NCBI GenBank assembly: GCA_030295235.1
Contig: AP026149.1
Location: 310,001-374,000 of the forward strand
DNA: 64,000 nt
From: Fistulifera solaris
Taxonomy: Eukaryota; Bacillariophyta; Bacillariophyceae; Naviculales; Stauroneidaceae
Direction of reading: 5' to 3'
The notes under the pieces are model-generated. The model was not told the origin of the DNA and did no database searches. It saw nothing but the letters and a program-made list of their open reading frames with translations. Positions 29,984 through 40,597 of the stretch are shown piece by piece. The position numbers and the translations under genes are program-made. Numbering within the stretch: the first letter of the stretch is position 1; every line of letters starts with the position of its first letter.

Positions 29984-31897
29984 TTACAACAGGAGACTTG
30001 CAGCTACTCCGACGAAGGCTGTGATCAACGTGCTGCCATAGAATACAGCAGTGGATCCACCTCCGCCTCCTCCGTTATTATTGTTGTCAGCGGTTGGGTT
30101 GGCCGCTGGGGTATCCTCATCGGTATCACCACTACTTCCGCCATCTTCATCAGAACCTCCGTCAGGATTACTCGAATTCCCTCCCACGTCTTCAGAGGGC
30201 GCTGCCACTGGAGTATCAGGAACTTCAATACCACAAACTTGAGCCAGCGTGGAGTTGACGGGAGATAGAGTGTCTGCTCTCAACTCTGGATCTTCCGGCC
30301 GGTGTCCTTGCAAGCCATAAAACAGTCCTGTGCCCATGCCACAAATTTCCATGACAACTTGGTGATCACTATCAAGAGGTTTAAGGGCGTCACTCTCCTC
30401 TCCAATCGGTCCGTCGTACAGCTGGGCAAACTCCACCATGTTGATGAGATCCGGCACTTCCACTTGCGCTTTGGAAACAACACTGTCCGTCTCGGAGTAG
30501 CAAAACTCAACGCTATGAATCCAATTGTATTCGGTCTGACCCAAAAGTGTCGGGTAGACAGAGGCGCTAGCGATGGCTTCACAAAGCTTGTCAATGGTAG
30601 TGGGTATTCCAGCCGTGGCCTTGCAAGGCGACCCGTTTCCACTACGAAGCTGTTCCTCATAAAATACGATCAGATTCGGGTTTAAAAAGTCGAGGACCGT
30701 AGCAGCACTGATCGCTCCCAGAGTGATATCCTCCTGCACCGTGGTGTTCTCCGTTGTTGTCACCGTGGTGTTCTCTGGCATAGCTACTGTAGTGTTCTCC
30801 GTCGTCGTGGGGACTGTCGCTGAGCCTTGGAGTTCTCGTCGGTTGGTCACATGAGTGTTGGTGTACTTGCTAACGATCTGCTGTTTCAGCGTGGGACTGA
30901 CTAAGTCCTGACCAGTGCCCGTGTTGACCAGATTCGGATTTCCCCAGCTGAACGAGAAAGCAGCCATTTCGAGTAAAGACTTCATTCGATCCGGTAAAGC
31001 TCGCCCGTTCGATGCTTCGACTACTGCCTGTACCAAATATTGATCCAAGTCCAGAATACCAGAGCCAGAAAAGACACGCAACACCAAGGTGCGGAATCGT
31101 CGGAAGCCTTGAGCGACTTCCATAGCACCAAAGGCTCCATCCTCAAAACCTTGTACGGTCACATGATCGAGATCCAGAGTTGTGCACGGTATTTCTTTCT
31201 CCAAATACTCTCTGACACGCAACCAGCTAACGAAAGCAGCTTGTTTGTATCCAGGGCCCCAAAACAAAGTCCGGTTCATCAAGGAAGTACCGTAACCCAA
31301 GTAATCCGGAATAATGGCGACACTTCCGGCACTCGCCGCCAACATGCTTGGAACGAAGGTAGAGAAATCAACTTGTCGCAAGGTAGCCGCACTATCCACT
31401 CCACTGAGAAAGGAGGTGAAATCCTTGGGCCATACGTTGGTGGGTGCTTCTTCCGGCGTGGCTACCGTATGCGACAAGGAAAGGAAAGTACGGAGTTCGT
31501 AGCCTTTGAGAATTTCTGTACCATTACTGTTGGGTTCGAGAGGAAACATGACCAAGGCGGATTGGAATTTGTCGTAGCCGTAAATATCTTCGGAACAGTA
31601 CGTCAACCAATCGGCAGGGAAGGATTCACCAAGTTCAATGTAGTAATTATCGATGAAGCGGCAACTACTGCATACTTTCATCACCATGAAATCGTATTTG
31701 GCCGGACGGAAAATAATATTGCGAGAGACTTCCGGATTGGCTACGAGAGGTTCGAGGAAAATGGCCGCCAAGTCGAGAAGTTGTTCTTTCGTGACAACCC
31801 CCAGAGATGTATCGCAATCGCTGTCAATCACGCCCTCCTGAGCAAAGGTCGTCGTCACAGCCAGCGCAGCGAGAGAAAGCCAGCTGATCAATCTCAT
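29984..31897 (-). CDS. Secreted, GPI-type alpha/beta-hydrolase-fold protein without nucleophile
   Basis: About 637 residues in one exon. A signal peptide (MRLISWLSLAALAVTTTFAQ) opens it; an extra 11 residues from 31930 are possible. The body resembles secretory lipase/esterase proteins of the alpha/beta-hydrolase fold: VAIIPDYLGYGTS, the nucleophile-elbow region VTVQGFEDGAFGAMEVAQGF, and a later Asp/His-containing half. The elbow reads G-F-E-D-G, with Glu at about residue 252 where Ser is expected, so classical esterase activity is unlikely. A Thr/Asn-rich stretch with repeated ENTTV units (about 30737-30811) offers N-glycosylation sites. An Asp/Ser/Gly-rich linker leads to a C-terminal hydrophobic tail (STLITAFVGVAASLLL), typical of GPI anchoring. 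Probably a cell-surface protein. Confidence 0.75.
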   Translation of the reverse strand: MRLISWLSLAALAVTTTFAQEGVIDSDCDTSLGVVTKEQLLDLAAIFLEPLVANPEVSRNIIFRPAKYDFMVMKVCSSCRFIDNYYIELGESFPADWLTYCSEDIYGYDKFQSALVMFPLEPNSNGTEILKGYELRTFLSLSHTVATPEEAPTNVWPKDFTSFLSGVDSAATLRQVDFSTFVPSMLAASAGSVAIIPDYLGYGTSLMNRTLFWGPGYKQAAFVSWLRVREYLEKEIPCTTLDLDHVTVQGFEDGAFGAMEVAQGFRRFRTLVLRVFSGSGILDLDQYLVQAVVEASNGRALPDRMKSLLEMAAFSFSWGNPNLVNTGTGQDLVSPTLKQQIVSKYTNTHVTNRRELQGSATVPTTTENTTVAMPENTTVTTTENTTVQEDITLGAISAATVLDFLNPNLIVFYEEQLRSGNGSPCKATAGIPTTIDKLCEAIASASVYPTLLGQTEYNWIHSVEFCYSETDSVVSKAQVEVPDLINMVEFAQLYDGPIGEESDALKPLDSDHQVVMEICGMGTGLFYGLQGHRPEDPELRADTLSPVNSTLAQVCGIEVPDTPVAAPSEDVGGNSSNPDGGSDEDGGSSGDTDEDTPAANPTADNNNNGGGGGGSTAVFYGSTLITAFVGVAASLLL

Positions 31898-31930
31898 CCT
31901 TTGTTTGTATATTGTAAGCAGGAGGTTCAC

Positions 31931-32525
31931 ACAAACTTTTTTCCTTTGTGGTCATGTCAATCGAAACAACTCGGATCTTCGGCTTGCAATAAAATGCATC
32001 ATGCATCCTTTATGTCTTCCTATTTCCATTCGGACTTTCGATCTTACAGTAAAATTTTAGATAATGAAAAAGTTGGTTTGCAATCCAGGAGTCACAGTAG
32101 TCTTTAGCGGTGCGATTATACAGGCAAGACCCATGACAGTCATTTGCGACTATGACTGCAAGGAATGACCTCTTTTGTACTGTTTTAGAAGTGAGAATGA
32201 CAGCATGACCATCGCACAATCTACCCATGGTATGAAACAGGGACTCAGGTGATCGGGACTCGGGACTCAGGACTTGCTTACCTACATTCTAAAAATTTAT
32301 CTATACCAGGTAGTGTATAGGATTAGTCATACGTGAGCGAAATGTCTATGAACTACCAATCTATCATCTTTATACAAAACAAGTGCCTCATTGATGAGCT
32401 ATAAGAGATCGAAACATATTAAATAGGTTTTAACAATGACAAAGGCGAAAACCAGCATAAATCGTCTTTTGTGATTCTATTGTAAATGTCACTTGTTTAT
32501 TGAATTGAATCTCCCCTGTCCTACT
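31931..32525. other. Intergenic region, nothing recognised
   Basis: Upstream of the hydrolase-fold gene and downstream of the PAP gene. A repeated GACTCAGG/GGGACTCGGGACTCAGGACT stretch lies at about 32234-32274. No gene seen. Confidence 0.4.
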
Positions 32526-33229
32526 CTATTCGACTCTCTTCCATAAAGCCAGACCTCCACCTCCTCCGCGGGCGGTCGCGATAGAGTCATCGGCGCTTAT
32601 CCAGTTAAAGAACGGTTTTCGTTTGTTCGTGACATTGTTTTTGCTCCCCAATCCTGATTTAGCGCCCAGTTCAGCTGCATCTTTCTGCCCCAGCTTGATA
32701 TCGAAAAGTCCAAAAGCGTTACTCGATTAAAGTCAAACTCGAGTTTGCGTGATTTAAGGCTAAATTCAAATTCGCCGCCAAACTTCAGAGCCGGAAAATC
32801 CCCGAAATAAATTCCATTTTCAATTTTCATGCCGTCCGTTCGAAACGATTGCACAGCCTTCAAAGGAAAGTAATTGATTCGTCCTCCCGTTCGTTTCTGT
32901 GTATCTTTTGTTCCTGTGGTAAATATCAAGCGCCAATCGCCATTCAAATTCTCGAGCACGGATTCCGCAATTTTAGGATCTTCTCGAGCCACTTGTCTCA
33001 TTTGCTTTTCGAGAGCACTCAAAGCATCAAAAACAGCCTCCGAGTCTTCTTGTTTCGTTTCAGCGGCTCGTTTGAGTAAGGCTAGGTTGTCCTCGAGTGA
33101 CGGCTCGGCCACGGTCGTTTCGGACAAACATAAAAATGATGATCGAGGAACATTCCTATTGTTAAGGGATGGTACAAACGCTTGCACACCCAGCGACAGA
33201 ATTAGAAAAAGAATTAAAGAGCGATTCAT
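32526..33229 (-). CDS. Plastid lipid-associated protein (PAP/fibrillin) (one frame break)
   Basis: About 234 residues when bridged. The signal peptide ends in VQAFVPS, an ASAFAP-type plastid presequence motif, with a Ser/Arg/Asn-rich transit stretch after it. The PAP/fibrillin domain runs through LNGDWRLIFTTGTKDTQKR, INYFPLKAVQSFRTDGMKIE and FGGEFEFSLKSRKLEFDFNR. The break lies in AAAA at 32704-32707 (one base short). The other frame then continues LDFFDIKLGQK and ends in ARGGGGGLALWKRVE at 32526, the C-terminal signature of this family in diatoms. Fibrillins associate with plastid lipid bodies or thylakoids. A TGACGTCA palindrome stands about 106 bp upstream of the start. Confidence 0.85.
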
Positions 33230-34458
33230 TGTTTGTAAAGAAACGAATTTCGAAAGAAATGTCGTTGTTGTCGACCCAACAACATCAACATGTTGAGGTT
33301 TTTGCTCTTATGCAATGTCAATGGATCCAAATGATGACGTCACACAGTCTGTTGACTTATTTACAGAAAATTCAGTCCCATCATCTAGCAAATGACATTG
33401 TTACTCTTGAAATAAGCTAGGGTACTTGGAAAAAGGAAATTTGTTTCATGTTGCAAAATGTTGAAGGAAGGTGGTAAACCCAATGTTATAGAAACAAGTC
33501 AATGGATTTGAGTGGGAACAATTTGACGTTTATGTTTATAGATATTGTAGGACTGGTTCAACAGGTCAGTGGACGGAAAAGCTTAATTCACAGCTTTCAA
33601 CAAGGCCTTCAATACTATCGAAAAAGGCAGTTTTTCACGGACAGAATTTGACCACTATGCGTTTGGCCTTCTATAAGTTGTCCAATTATTATTCGATGGT
33701 CTCTAGTTTTCGCAGGGGGTTTCTACAATCGAAAATTGCCAAGACTTACCGCGTCTCGAAGCTTGTTTTGACGATCTTTGTTACTGTGCTAACTTTGGTG
33801 GTCATCGAGCATCGCTTGCTTCTATAAGGAATGGTTTAAACTCTTGGTACCCTCGTCGACCAAGATGAGAAATGAAAAATGAGGTTTGGCTTGCGCGTCG
33901 TATTATTATTCCAAACAAGTAAGATTTAACGGAAAAGCCAACGTGCGATAATTAAGGACTTAATTTGTCTTCTAGATATAGCTAGATCAGTACAATCCTT
34001 ACTTAAGAAATTTTTCGTACTCAAAGTATTTTTGTCCTTATCCAAGTAGAAACGCCTTGCGCCTCTCTTGTGGAGTTGACGCACGTGTCGCGCGCACCTC
34101 GAACGCCCGTCGGCTTTTAGAGGTTCTATTTGGCGAGCCAACAGACTCCGAGCAACGGGCAACAACAACAATGAACCTCGCGTGCATTCGCCTTGGATAC
34201 GCAACAAAACTTCGTGACCGCAACAAGTAATTCACTCAACCATAAAACACCAGACCAAGGTAAGCATTGAAAAAGCAATTGATCGGAGAGTTCTGTAAAT
34301 AGTGACTTCAGAGCCTCGCGGGGTGCATTGGTCGCTTGTGGGGTGAAATTCTTTTGATCAATCGCCTCATTTTTTAATTTCATTTTTCGAAAGAAAAGGT
34401 GCAACAGAGAAACATAAGGATCACAAAACGGTATCATAAGGAACAGAAAAATTAAATC
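33230..34458. promoter_or_regulatory. Divergent intergenic region, PAP / myosin
   Basis: 1.2 kb without a supported gene. Minus frames at 33926-34437 are Cys/Leu-rich, without motifs. It holds TGACGTCA at 33335-33342, listed separately, and the myosin promoter on the right. Confidence 0.45.
33335..33342. promoter_or_regulatory. TGACGTCA (CRE-type) palindrome
   Basis: A perfect 8-bp bZIP/CRE palindrome about 106 bp upstream of the fibrillin start codon. In Phaeodactylum, TGACGT-type elements mediate CO2/cAMP response in carbonic anhydrase promoters through bZIP factors. That is known for other genes, and its use here is inference. I noticed no other exact copy in the intergenic parts of the window. 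Confidence 0.45.
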
Positions 34459-37400
34459 ATGTTGATGTCGATGCCTCCGCGTCCTCCTCTCTTACAAACT
34501 GCCACAATCGAGGAGTCGCCCATCGGCAACTTGCCGGATCATGGCCGCGTTTGGATTCATCAAAGTGTCATTGACGAAGTTCGCAACAAAAAGAAACCAA
34601 TTCTCAGACGTAACAACAGTTCCACTAGCTTAAAGAGTTTCCGGCACCCACAGGACGCCAGTGTCAGCAGCTTTACGGAAGTGGAGAGTGTTGCCGATCA
34701 CAGTTCGGAAGAGGGGCGTCAAGCCGTTTGGGCGTGGAAAGAAGCAGTTTTGGTGGAGAATAGCAGCAAAGGAGTCGTTGTGAAACTGTCAGATACGGCT
34801 TTGGACGATGATATTGTATCAGATCCTGTTCTTACGCTTCCGTTCGCTTCGTGGGGCCAAGGCAACATCGTTCTCGCCAACGAATACAGCAAAGATGAAA
34901 ACTCGGGCCTCTGGCAAGCTCCTCATGATCTTATCAACTTGACCCACTTGCACGAACCGGCTGTCGTGGAGTCACTGCAACACCGCTTTAACGCGAATCA
35001 AATATACACCAGCACCGGTCCTGTTCTGTTGGCGATCAACCCCTTTAAGAATATTCGGGGCATGTATGGTGAAACCATTCAAAAGACATATTGGGAGAAG
35101 GCAGAAATGAAAAAAGCGACGGAATTAGCGCCTCATATCTATGGAATTGCCGATGCGAGCTATCGTGACATGTTGAGAGCACTCGAGGATAGCACCCCGG
35201 CCAATCAAAGTATTCTCGTCTCGGGAGAGTCAGGCGCCGGGAAAACGGTTACGACCAAGTTTGTCATGAAATATCTCGCCGCCCTTTCGCAGCGTTCTGC
35301 CGAAATACGGACGCAAGATAAACGTGCGTACCAAAAAGTGGCAGAACAGAAGCAACATGCTACGTCGCCAAAGCGGATATCGTCCGCTATTACCAAAGCG
35401 TTTGAGAAACCAAACGGCTTTGCGTTATCGAAATCTCCCTTTAAGAAACGATTCAGTCGACCAAATGTTGCAGTCAACGAGGCGGCTTCTACAACCAATG
35501 AACTCGTCAATGTCACTACGCTATCTTCGACGTCTCAAAACTCGATTGAAGCAATTGTTTTGCAGAGCAACCCTATTCTTGAATCGTTCGGAAACGCCCG
35601 AACCATTCGCAATGATAACTCTTCACGCTTTGGCAAGTTTATTGAAATCCAGTTTTCACCGAACGGTCAACTTGTTGGAGCTAATATTGAGACGTACTTG
35701 CTGGAAAAGGTACGCATATGCCGACAGCTTCCGGGTGAACGAAATTTCCACGTCTTCTATGAACTTCTGCATGAACGCGACGAGTTGCCACGATTGTACT
35801 TCATCGCGCATACCGCTCTACCTGAAGACTTCAAGTTACTGTCGTCATCGGCGACATACGGTCGACGCGATGGCGTGTCGGACGCAGAAACATACCGCGG
35901 CTTGAGAGCTGCACTTGCCGCTATGGGTTTTACTTTGGAGGAAATGCAGAGCGTATTTGGGGTGACCGCAGCTATTATGCATGCTTCCAATTTGAATTTT
36001 ATTGATACGGGTGACGATACTTCTGCCTTGGACGAGAACAACGTGCACCTACAACCTGTCTGCCATCTATTCGGAGTCACCGAAGAAGAACTAAATGCTG
36101 CATTGACATCTTTCACTATCACAGCTGGACGAAGCCAAGTACAACGAGCTATGAATGCAGAACAAGCCGAGAAAGGTTTGCAAGCCTTACTCAAGACCAC
36201 ATATGGCGCTTTGTTCACTTACCTTGTTCAACGCATCAATGAGTCAATCGCATTCAGGAAGCGCAAGAATGGCAATGAGGAGACTACCGGCGAGCGAGAT
36301 CTTAAGTCGTCTATTCTTGGTCCAGCGGCAAAGATCGGTGTCTTGGATATATTCGGTTTCGAGTCATTCCAGACGAATTCATTTGAGCAGCTCTGCATTA
36401 ACTTTTGCAATGAAGCTCTGCAACAGCAGTTCAACGCATTTGTGCTGAAGAATGAGCAAGCTATTTACGAAAAAGAAGGGATCGAATGGAGTTTTATTGA
36501 GTTTCCAGAAAATCAAGACGTCCTTGACTTGATCGAGAAGCGTGGCACAGGCATCTTCAGTATTTTGGATGATCAGTGCCGCGCACCAGGACCGTCGGAC
36601 AAAGCCTTTGCCATCAATTTGTACAATCAGTGTAAAGGACTGCCTCGATTTTCCGCTTCGCGAAAACAAACAGCAAATCTACAGTTCGCAGTCAGTCACT
36701 ACGCTGGTCCAGTAGAGTACAGCACAGCTGGCTTTGTGGAAAAGAACAAGGATGACCTTCCGAAAGAAATAATTGAGTTGCTGAAAACCAGTTCGCTTCC
36801 ATTCGTTCAGGATCTTGCCTTTATTATGGAAGGAGACGTTACGGAGAGGTCAACAGATAAGAACGGGGCAAAGTTCCAGCGACACGGGTCGTTCGTTGGA
36901 AGAGCGACGGTAGGAGGGCAATTCCGAAATCAGTTGCGTGACTTACGTGACAAGATCGGCTTAACCAATCCTCACTACATTCGCTGTCTCAAACCAAACG
37001 ATCAATTAATCCCCGACGTTTACGACACCGCAATTGTTGCAGAACAATTAAAATGTGGAGGCATCCTTGAGGCAGTGCGAGTAGCCCGTGCTGGATTTAC
37101 GCAACATTATGCCCATGCTGATTTCGTTCGGCGTTATCGCCCACTTGCTTGGCGTGAACTTGGCGCGGACGCTGCAGCGTCGGAGAAACATTCTAAGAGT
37201 GCCAGGAGTTACAACGGTTGGAGCGGAGGTAGCCGCGGCACCTTCAAACCGAGTCTTCAAAAGGAATCGCTATCTGAAGAAATGAATTCGTCTAGTCAGT
37301 GCAAGAAGCTCGTCAAGATTCTTTACTGGAAACTTCGCAAACTTGCAAACACGCCTGATGACGGAAGTACAGGACCACTTTCTCCGATGTCAGCCAACTC

Positions 37401-38143
37401 TCCTCCTAGTTCTCCTGCAGCCAAGGCCAAAACGTACACATATCAATCTTCCCCAAGCTCAATACCATCCTGGTCCAAAGAAAGTCCTCTTACTAAAAAG
37501 AAATTGAACGTGGACAGCTCGAATAGCAGTCTACCGCCTTTACCGTTTAGTTCTACCCCGCAATCAAAAAAAGAGCAAGTTTTCGTCGTCTGCTCTTGGT
37601 GAAGAATCCAAAAAGAATGCTCGTGCTAGCTCCGACTGGAGTCAAGGCGCAACATCCTCTGCTAGCTACTTGAAGGTTGGCATCCAAATGGGGAAGACGA
37701 AAGTATTTCTACGACACCATTGCTTTGAGAATCTGGAACGATTACGCAGTATTGAGCAAGCGAGTGCTGCCACCAAATTGAATTCTATTTTCCGAAGATA
37801 TTTAGCTCGAATGGCGTATGTACCCTTTCGAGACGCCTTCCGTCGTGAAATGGCTCACCGTCGAGGTCGCTACGAGGACACGGGAGACGAGAAGAAGGAC
37901 GATTACGATTGCAGTGAATCGGTTATGATGGCTCGCCGCGTCCTGTCGGATAACATGTCGGTCTCATTCCGGTTCGATGTCAACGGCTACTCACTGGTTG
38001 ACAAATGGCAAGAATCCTTGATCCGTGACGCGATTCACAATCCCGTTCCCCGACATGAATGGGGAAAGCAAATGCCTGCCGGAATGAACTTTAAATGGAT
38101 CTTAAGGGACGGTCTCTGGATCAAGAACTATGGTGAAATCTGA
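34459..38143 (+). CDS. Myosin heavy chain, diatom class, motor plus IQ (one frame break)
   Basis: About 1227 residues when bridged. Actin motor with P-loop GESGAGKT (residues 256-263), switch I NDNSSRFGKFIEIQF, switch II/relay GVLDIFGFESFQTNSFEQLC, LKPND and SH1 helix CGGILEAVRVARAGF. Loop 1, between MKYLAALS and NPILESFGNA, is about 95 residues against about 25 in conventional myosin. A Ser/Pro-rich insertion of about 170 residues interrupts the motor between RYRPLAW and GKTKVFLRHHCFENLE. After the motor comes one IQ-like helix (ATKLNSIFRRYLARMAYVPF) and a short tail ending WILRDGLWIKNYGEI, without a long coiled coil. The break is in the A7 run at 37566-37572, one base too many. Likely an organelle or vesicle transport motor. 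Confidence 0.9.
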
Positions 38144-38323
38144 GATCTCTAGAGGCTTTTAGATGAAACAATCGTACATTGTTATACTTAAACACAAGGC
38201 CAATTTACATTTATAAGAAACGTTTCTCTTCTTCTGTTTCGTATTTTGCATGCGGTGAATGTTGCAAGCATAGATAATTTAATTGCTTATAGACTCGGTA
38301 GTCTCTGACTTCTTCCCCGCACG

Positions 38324-38598
38324 TTAGTATTTCTCAAACTTCTCCGATTGATGAAGGAACGTAACTCGCATTTGTTTCATGGATCGCATATGCTCATCGT
38401 GCTCATTTACCAGTTGTGTAACTCCGACAAGAGCAGGGTGTACGACAATTCGAAAGATGGCGGGCTTGTTTCCTTTTGTCGACGAGGCAAATCGTTTGGA
38501 AGCTCGTGCACACGCCTTAAGATCCCTCTTCCGCGCGCTCTTGGCGTCTTCTTTTGCGATGAATTAGAAGTGCCTTCCTTCAAACTGTCTTTTTTCAT
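38324..38598 (-). CDS. Small unrecognised basic protein, about 91 residues (one frame break)
   Basis: Two open frames join if one base is added to TTTT at 38552-38555: MKKDSLKEGTSNSSQK, then DAKSARKRDLKACARASKRF, KPAIFRIVVHPALVGVTQ, MRSMKQMRVTFLHQSEKF, stop at 38324. The continuous codon phase, the same one-base break type as neighbouring true genes, and an amphipathic basic C-terminal half support a real gene. It starts basic and Ser-rich. I recognise no family. It converges with the myosin gene, whose stop is about 180 bp away. Confidence 0.5.
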
Positions 38599-39543
38599 AA
38601 TGAATAGTAAATATTGTAACGATGGCGTTTTCTAGTGGGTTTTGACAATGTGTCACTTTTTCTTTCTTTTTTCTACCACTTTTATGCGAAATGCCGGGAC
38701 TGCGAAGCAGTTCATTCGTAGTAGTACGTTACCTTTGGTACCGCACCGGTGCGGTACCGGTACCTCATCGACGATCGAAGCTAACTATCGACGATTGACA
38801 ACAATAGGTGTGTACGAATAATGTTTGCGCTATACCGTCTTCATAATCACTGGTCTGCACGTGCATCAGGGCAGAGCATTGTCCAATTTGGGAAGAAGAC
38901 GCCTCTAGAGACTTGCTCGTGACAGAATCTATGTTCATGACTTTGGCTGGACTCTTTCGAGAGTGACCCAATTCATTCCAAAGGTGACAACAGTCCCAAC
39001 ATCGAGATAATCAGAGTAGCTCTATCTAGTACTGGTTCATAGCATTCTTTAAATGCTAGGGCATGGTATACTTGGATACCGTGAATTGAGCTGGGAAGCC
39101 CTCCATTGCGGCCTGAGGAAGACAGCTAAATCTGAATTTTTCGGAAGTTGAGCTGTTAGTCAAGCTACTTCTTGGCATGGAAGCGTCACTCTCTTTTGGT
39201 GTATCCCACTCTAGCCTGTAATTCACCTTTGAATACGGAAGAGAAAAAAAGGTGTACGATGATACATGATACAGGATTGAAGAGAGCATCAAGGAGGACA
39301 TTACTTGAAGAGTATTTAACGCGATGCGCGAAACAGAATACAAGTACAAGTCTCTAGAGAGAGAGCACTTGAGTCCAACTTTGGTGGAATCACTCTTCAG
39401 CTACTCAAGTAGGAGTAGTAAAGAACGCGCACGTCACAGTTACAACCAACATTTGAAAGACAAACACCATGCCTGTGCTTCATGAGCACAGCAATCGAAA
39501 AAGCGTGGTAAATACGGTTTCTTTACTATTGATGGGATTGTTT
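38599..39543. other. Intergenic region with strong GGTACC palindrome
   Basis: Minus frames at 38765-38971 and 39056-39349 are open but have no family signature or convincing joint, so they are not called. A perfect 22-bp palindrome stands at 38737-38758 and is listed separately. Confidence 0.4.
38737..38764. repeat. 22-bp perfect palindrome plus GGTACC
   Basis: 38737-38758 is a perfect palindrome whose left arm is GGTACCGCACC. It is followed at once by another GGTACC (38759-38764), making GGTACCGGTACC at 38753-38764. The same 12-bp GGTACCGGTACC occurs at 2294-2305 and 25983-25994, always between genes. Confidence 0.85.
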
Positions 39544-39987
39544 TTAAAGCGGAATGAATCGCGTTTGATGAGCCGCACTCACACCGGGACGTCCGTGTCG
39601 TACAGGCTTGTACGTGATGGCGAACTCACCCAAATACATACCCACCATCTCTGGCTTCATTTCCACACCGCAGAACATTTTTCCGTTGTAGATACCAATA
39701 ATCGATCCGATCATTTCGGGCACAATGATCATGTTGCGCAAGTGAGTCTTGATACCCTTGGGCTTTTCACCGGGCGGGGCCTCCTTCTTGGCCTGACGAA
39801 GACGCTTGATCAAGGCCATGGGTTTGCGCTTCAAACCACGAGACATACGACGTCTGGCGCGAGCGCAGACCAATTCCATGAGTTCATCATTGGTCAAGTC
39901 CAAAAGTGCTTCCAATTCGATACCACGGAAGGTGAATTTACGGAATTGACGCTTTTTGCGGAGTTCGGCAACTTTTTCCTCGTCCAT
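39544..39987 (-). CDS. RPS15: 40S ribosomal protein S15 (uS19)
   Basis: 147 residues, intact and the usual eukaryotic length. Component of the small cytosolic ribosomal subunit, near the decoding centre and the head. The family sequence is clear: [37 protein letters not shown], the [19 protein letters not shown] core, [19 protein letters not shown] and the C-terminal TRFIPL. The start MDEEKVAEL at 39987 was chosen because it gives the family N-terminus. A TTTTTACAG acceptor about 30 bases upstream suggests an intron in the 5' UTR, as is common for ribosomal protein genes. The donor would lie further upstream; GTATGT near 40229 is one candidate. Confidence 0.95.
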   Translation of the reverse strand: MDEEKVAELRKKRQFRKFTFRGIELEALLDLTNDELMELVCARARRRMSRGLKRKPMALIKRLRQAKKEAPPGEKPKGIKTHLRNMIIVPEMIGSIIGIYNGKMFCGVEMKPEMVGMYLGEFAITYKPVRHGRPGVSAAHQTRFIPL

Positions 39988-40597
39988 TTTTGTGTTTATT
40001 AATTCAAATCTCTGTAAAAACAAAAGGATCATACGTCAGACATAAATCAGAAGGAGCGAGAGATCAACAGGTACGGTGGCAAGTTATCAAACTCATTTCC
40101 GTGCGTTTTGACGGAGAGATACCATCGAACTCAACCGAGCGGATCCCGACAAACTACATTCTAAACGTTCCCTAACTCCTACTAATTCATAATATCATTC
40201 CAGCGACATTCGTACATTGGTTATCGACATACCTTCGTCGAAGTAAACGTCCAAAAGGGATGCAATAGTAGGTGACCCAGCAACACGTCGGATGAAATTG
40301 CTCAAAGGTCGAAGCAAAACGGTAGGTTTAGTAACGCGGTAAGAGTAAACTCGAACCTTGTTGTTGATAACTAACTCGTTCTCGATTGCAATAAAAACGT
40401 CACCTTTCGTGACCTAAGTTGTTCATTCGAGACTGAATAGGCCGTCTGTCGGCTGTCCTTGTCCTCTTGAATTTCCTTCCACCCAAAAACAAACAAGGAT
40501 TTTGTCCGGTTCCTTTAGAAAAAAAAATTCCACAGACACCGCCATCACAAACTTTTGTTCTTCCCTGCCTCTTTTCAAATAATTTACAATCGAAACA
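39988..40597. promoter_or_regulatory. Divergent intergenic region, RPS15 / DBP10
   Basis: Probably holds the RPS15 5' UTR intron and both promoters. A minus-strand stretch at about 40181-40427 is open for over 80 codons after an acceptor-like TTAG, without an ATG at its head. I cannot assign it to a family. Confidence 0.4.

Noticed and set aside
31040-32107. 355-codon + frame opposite the hydrolase-fold gene
   Set aside because: A long shadow frame. The minus strand has signal peptide, fold motifs and GPI tail, and the + translation has no family features.
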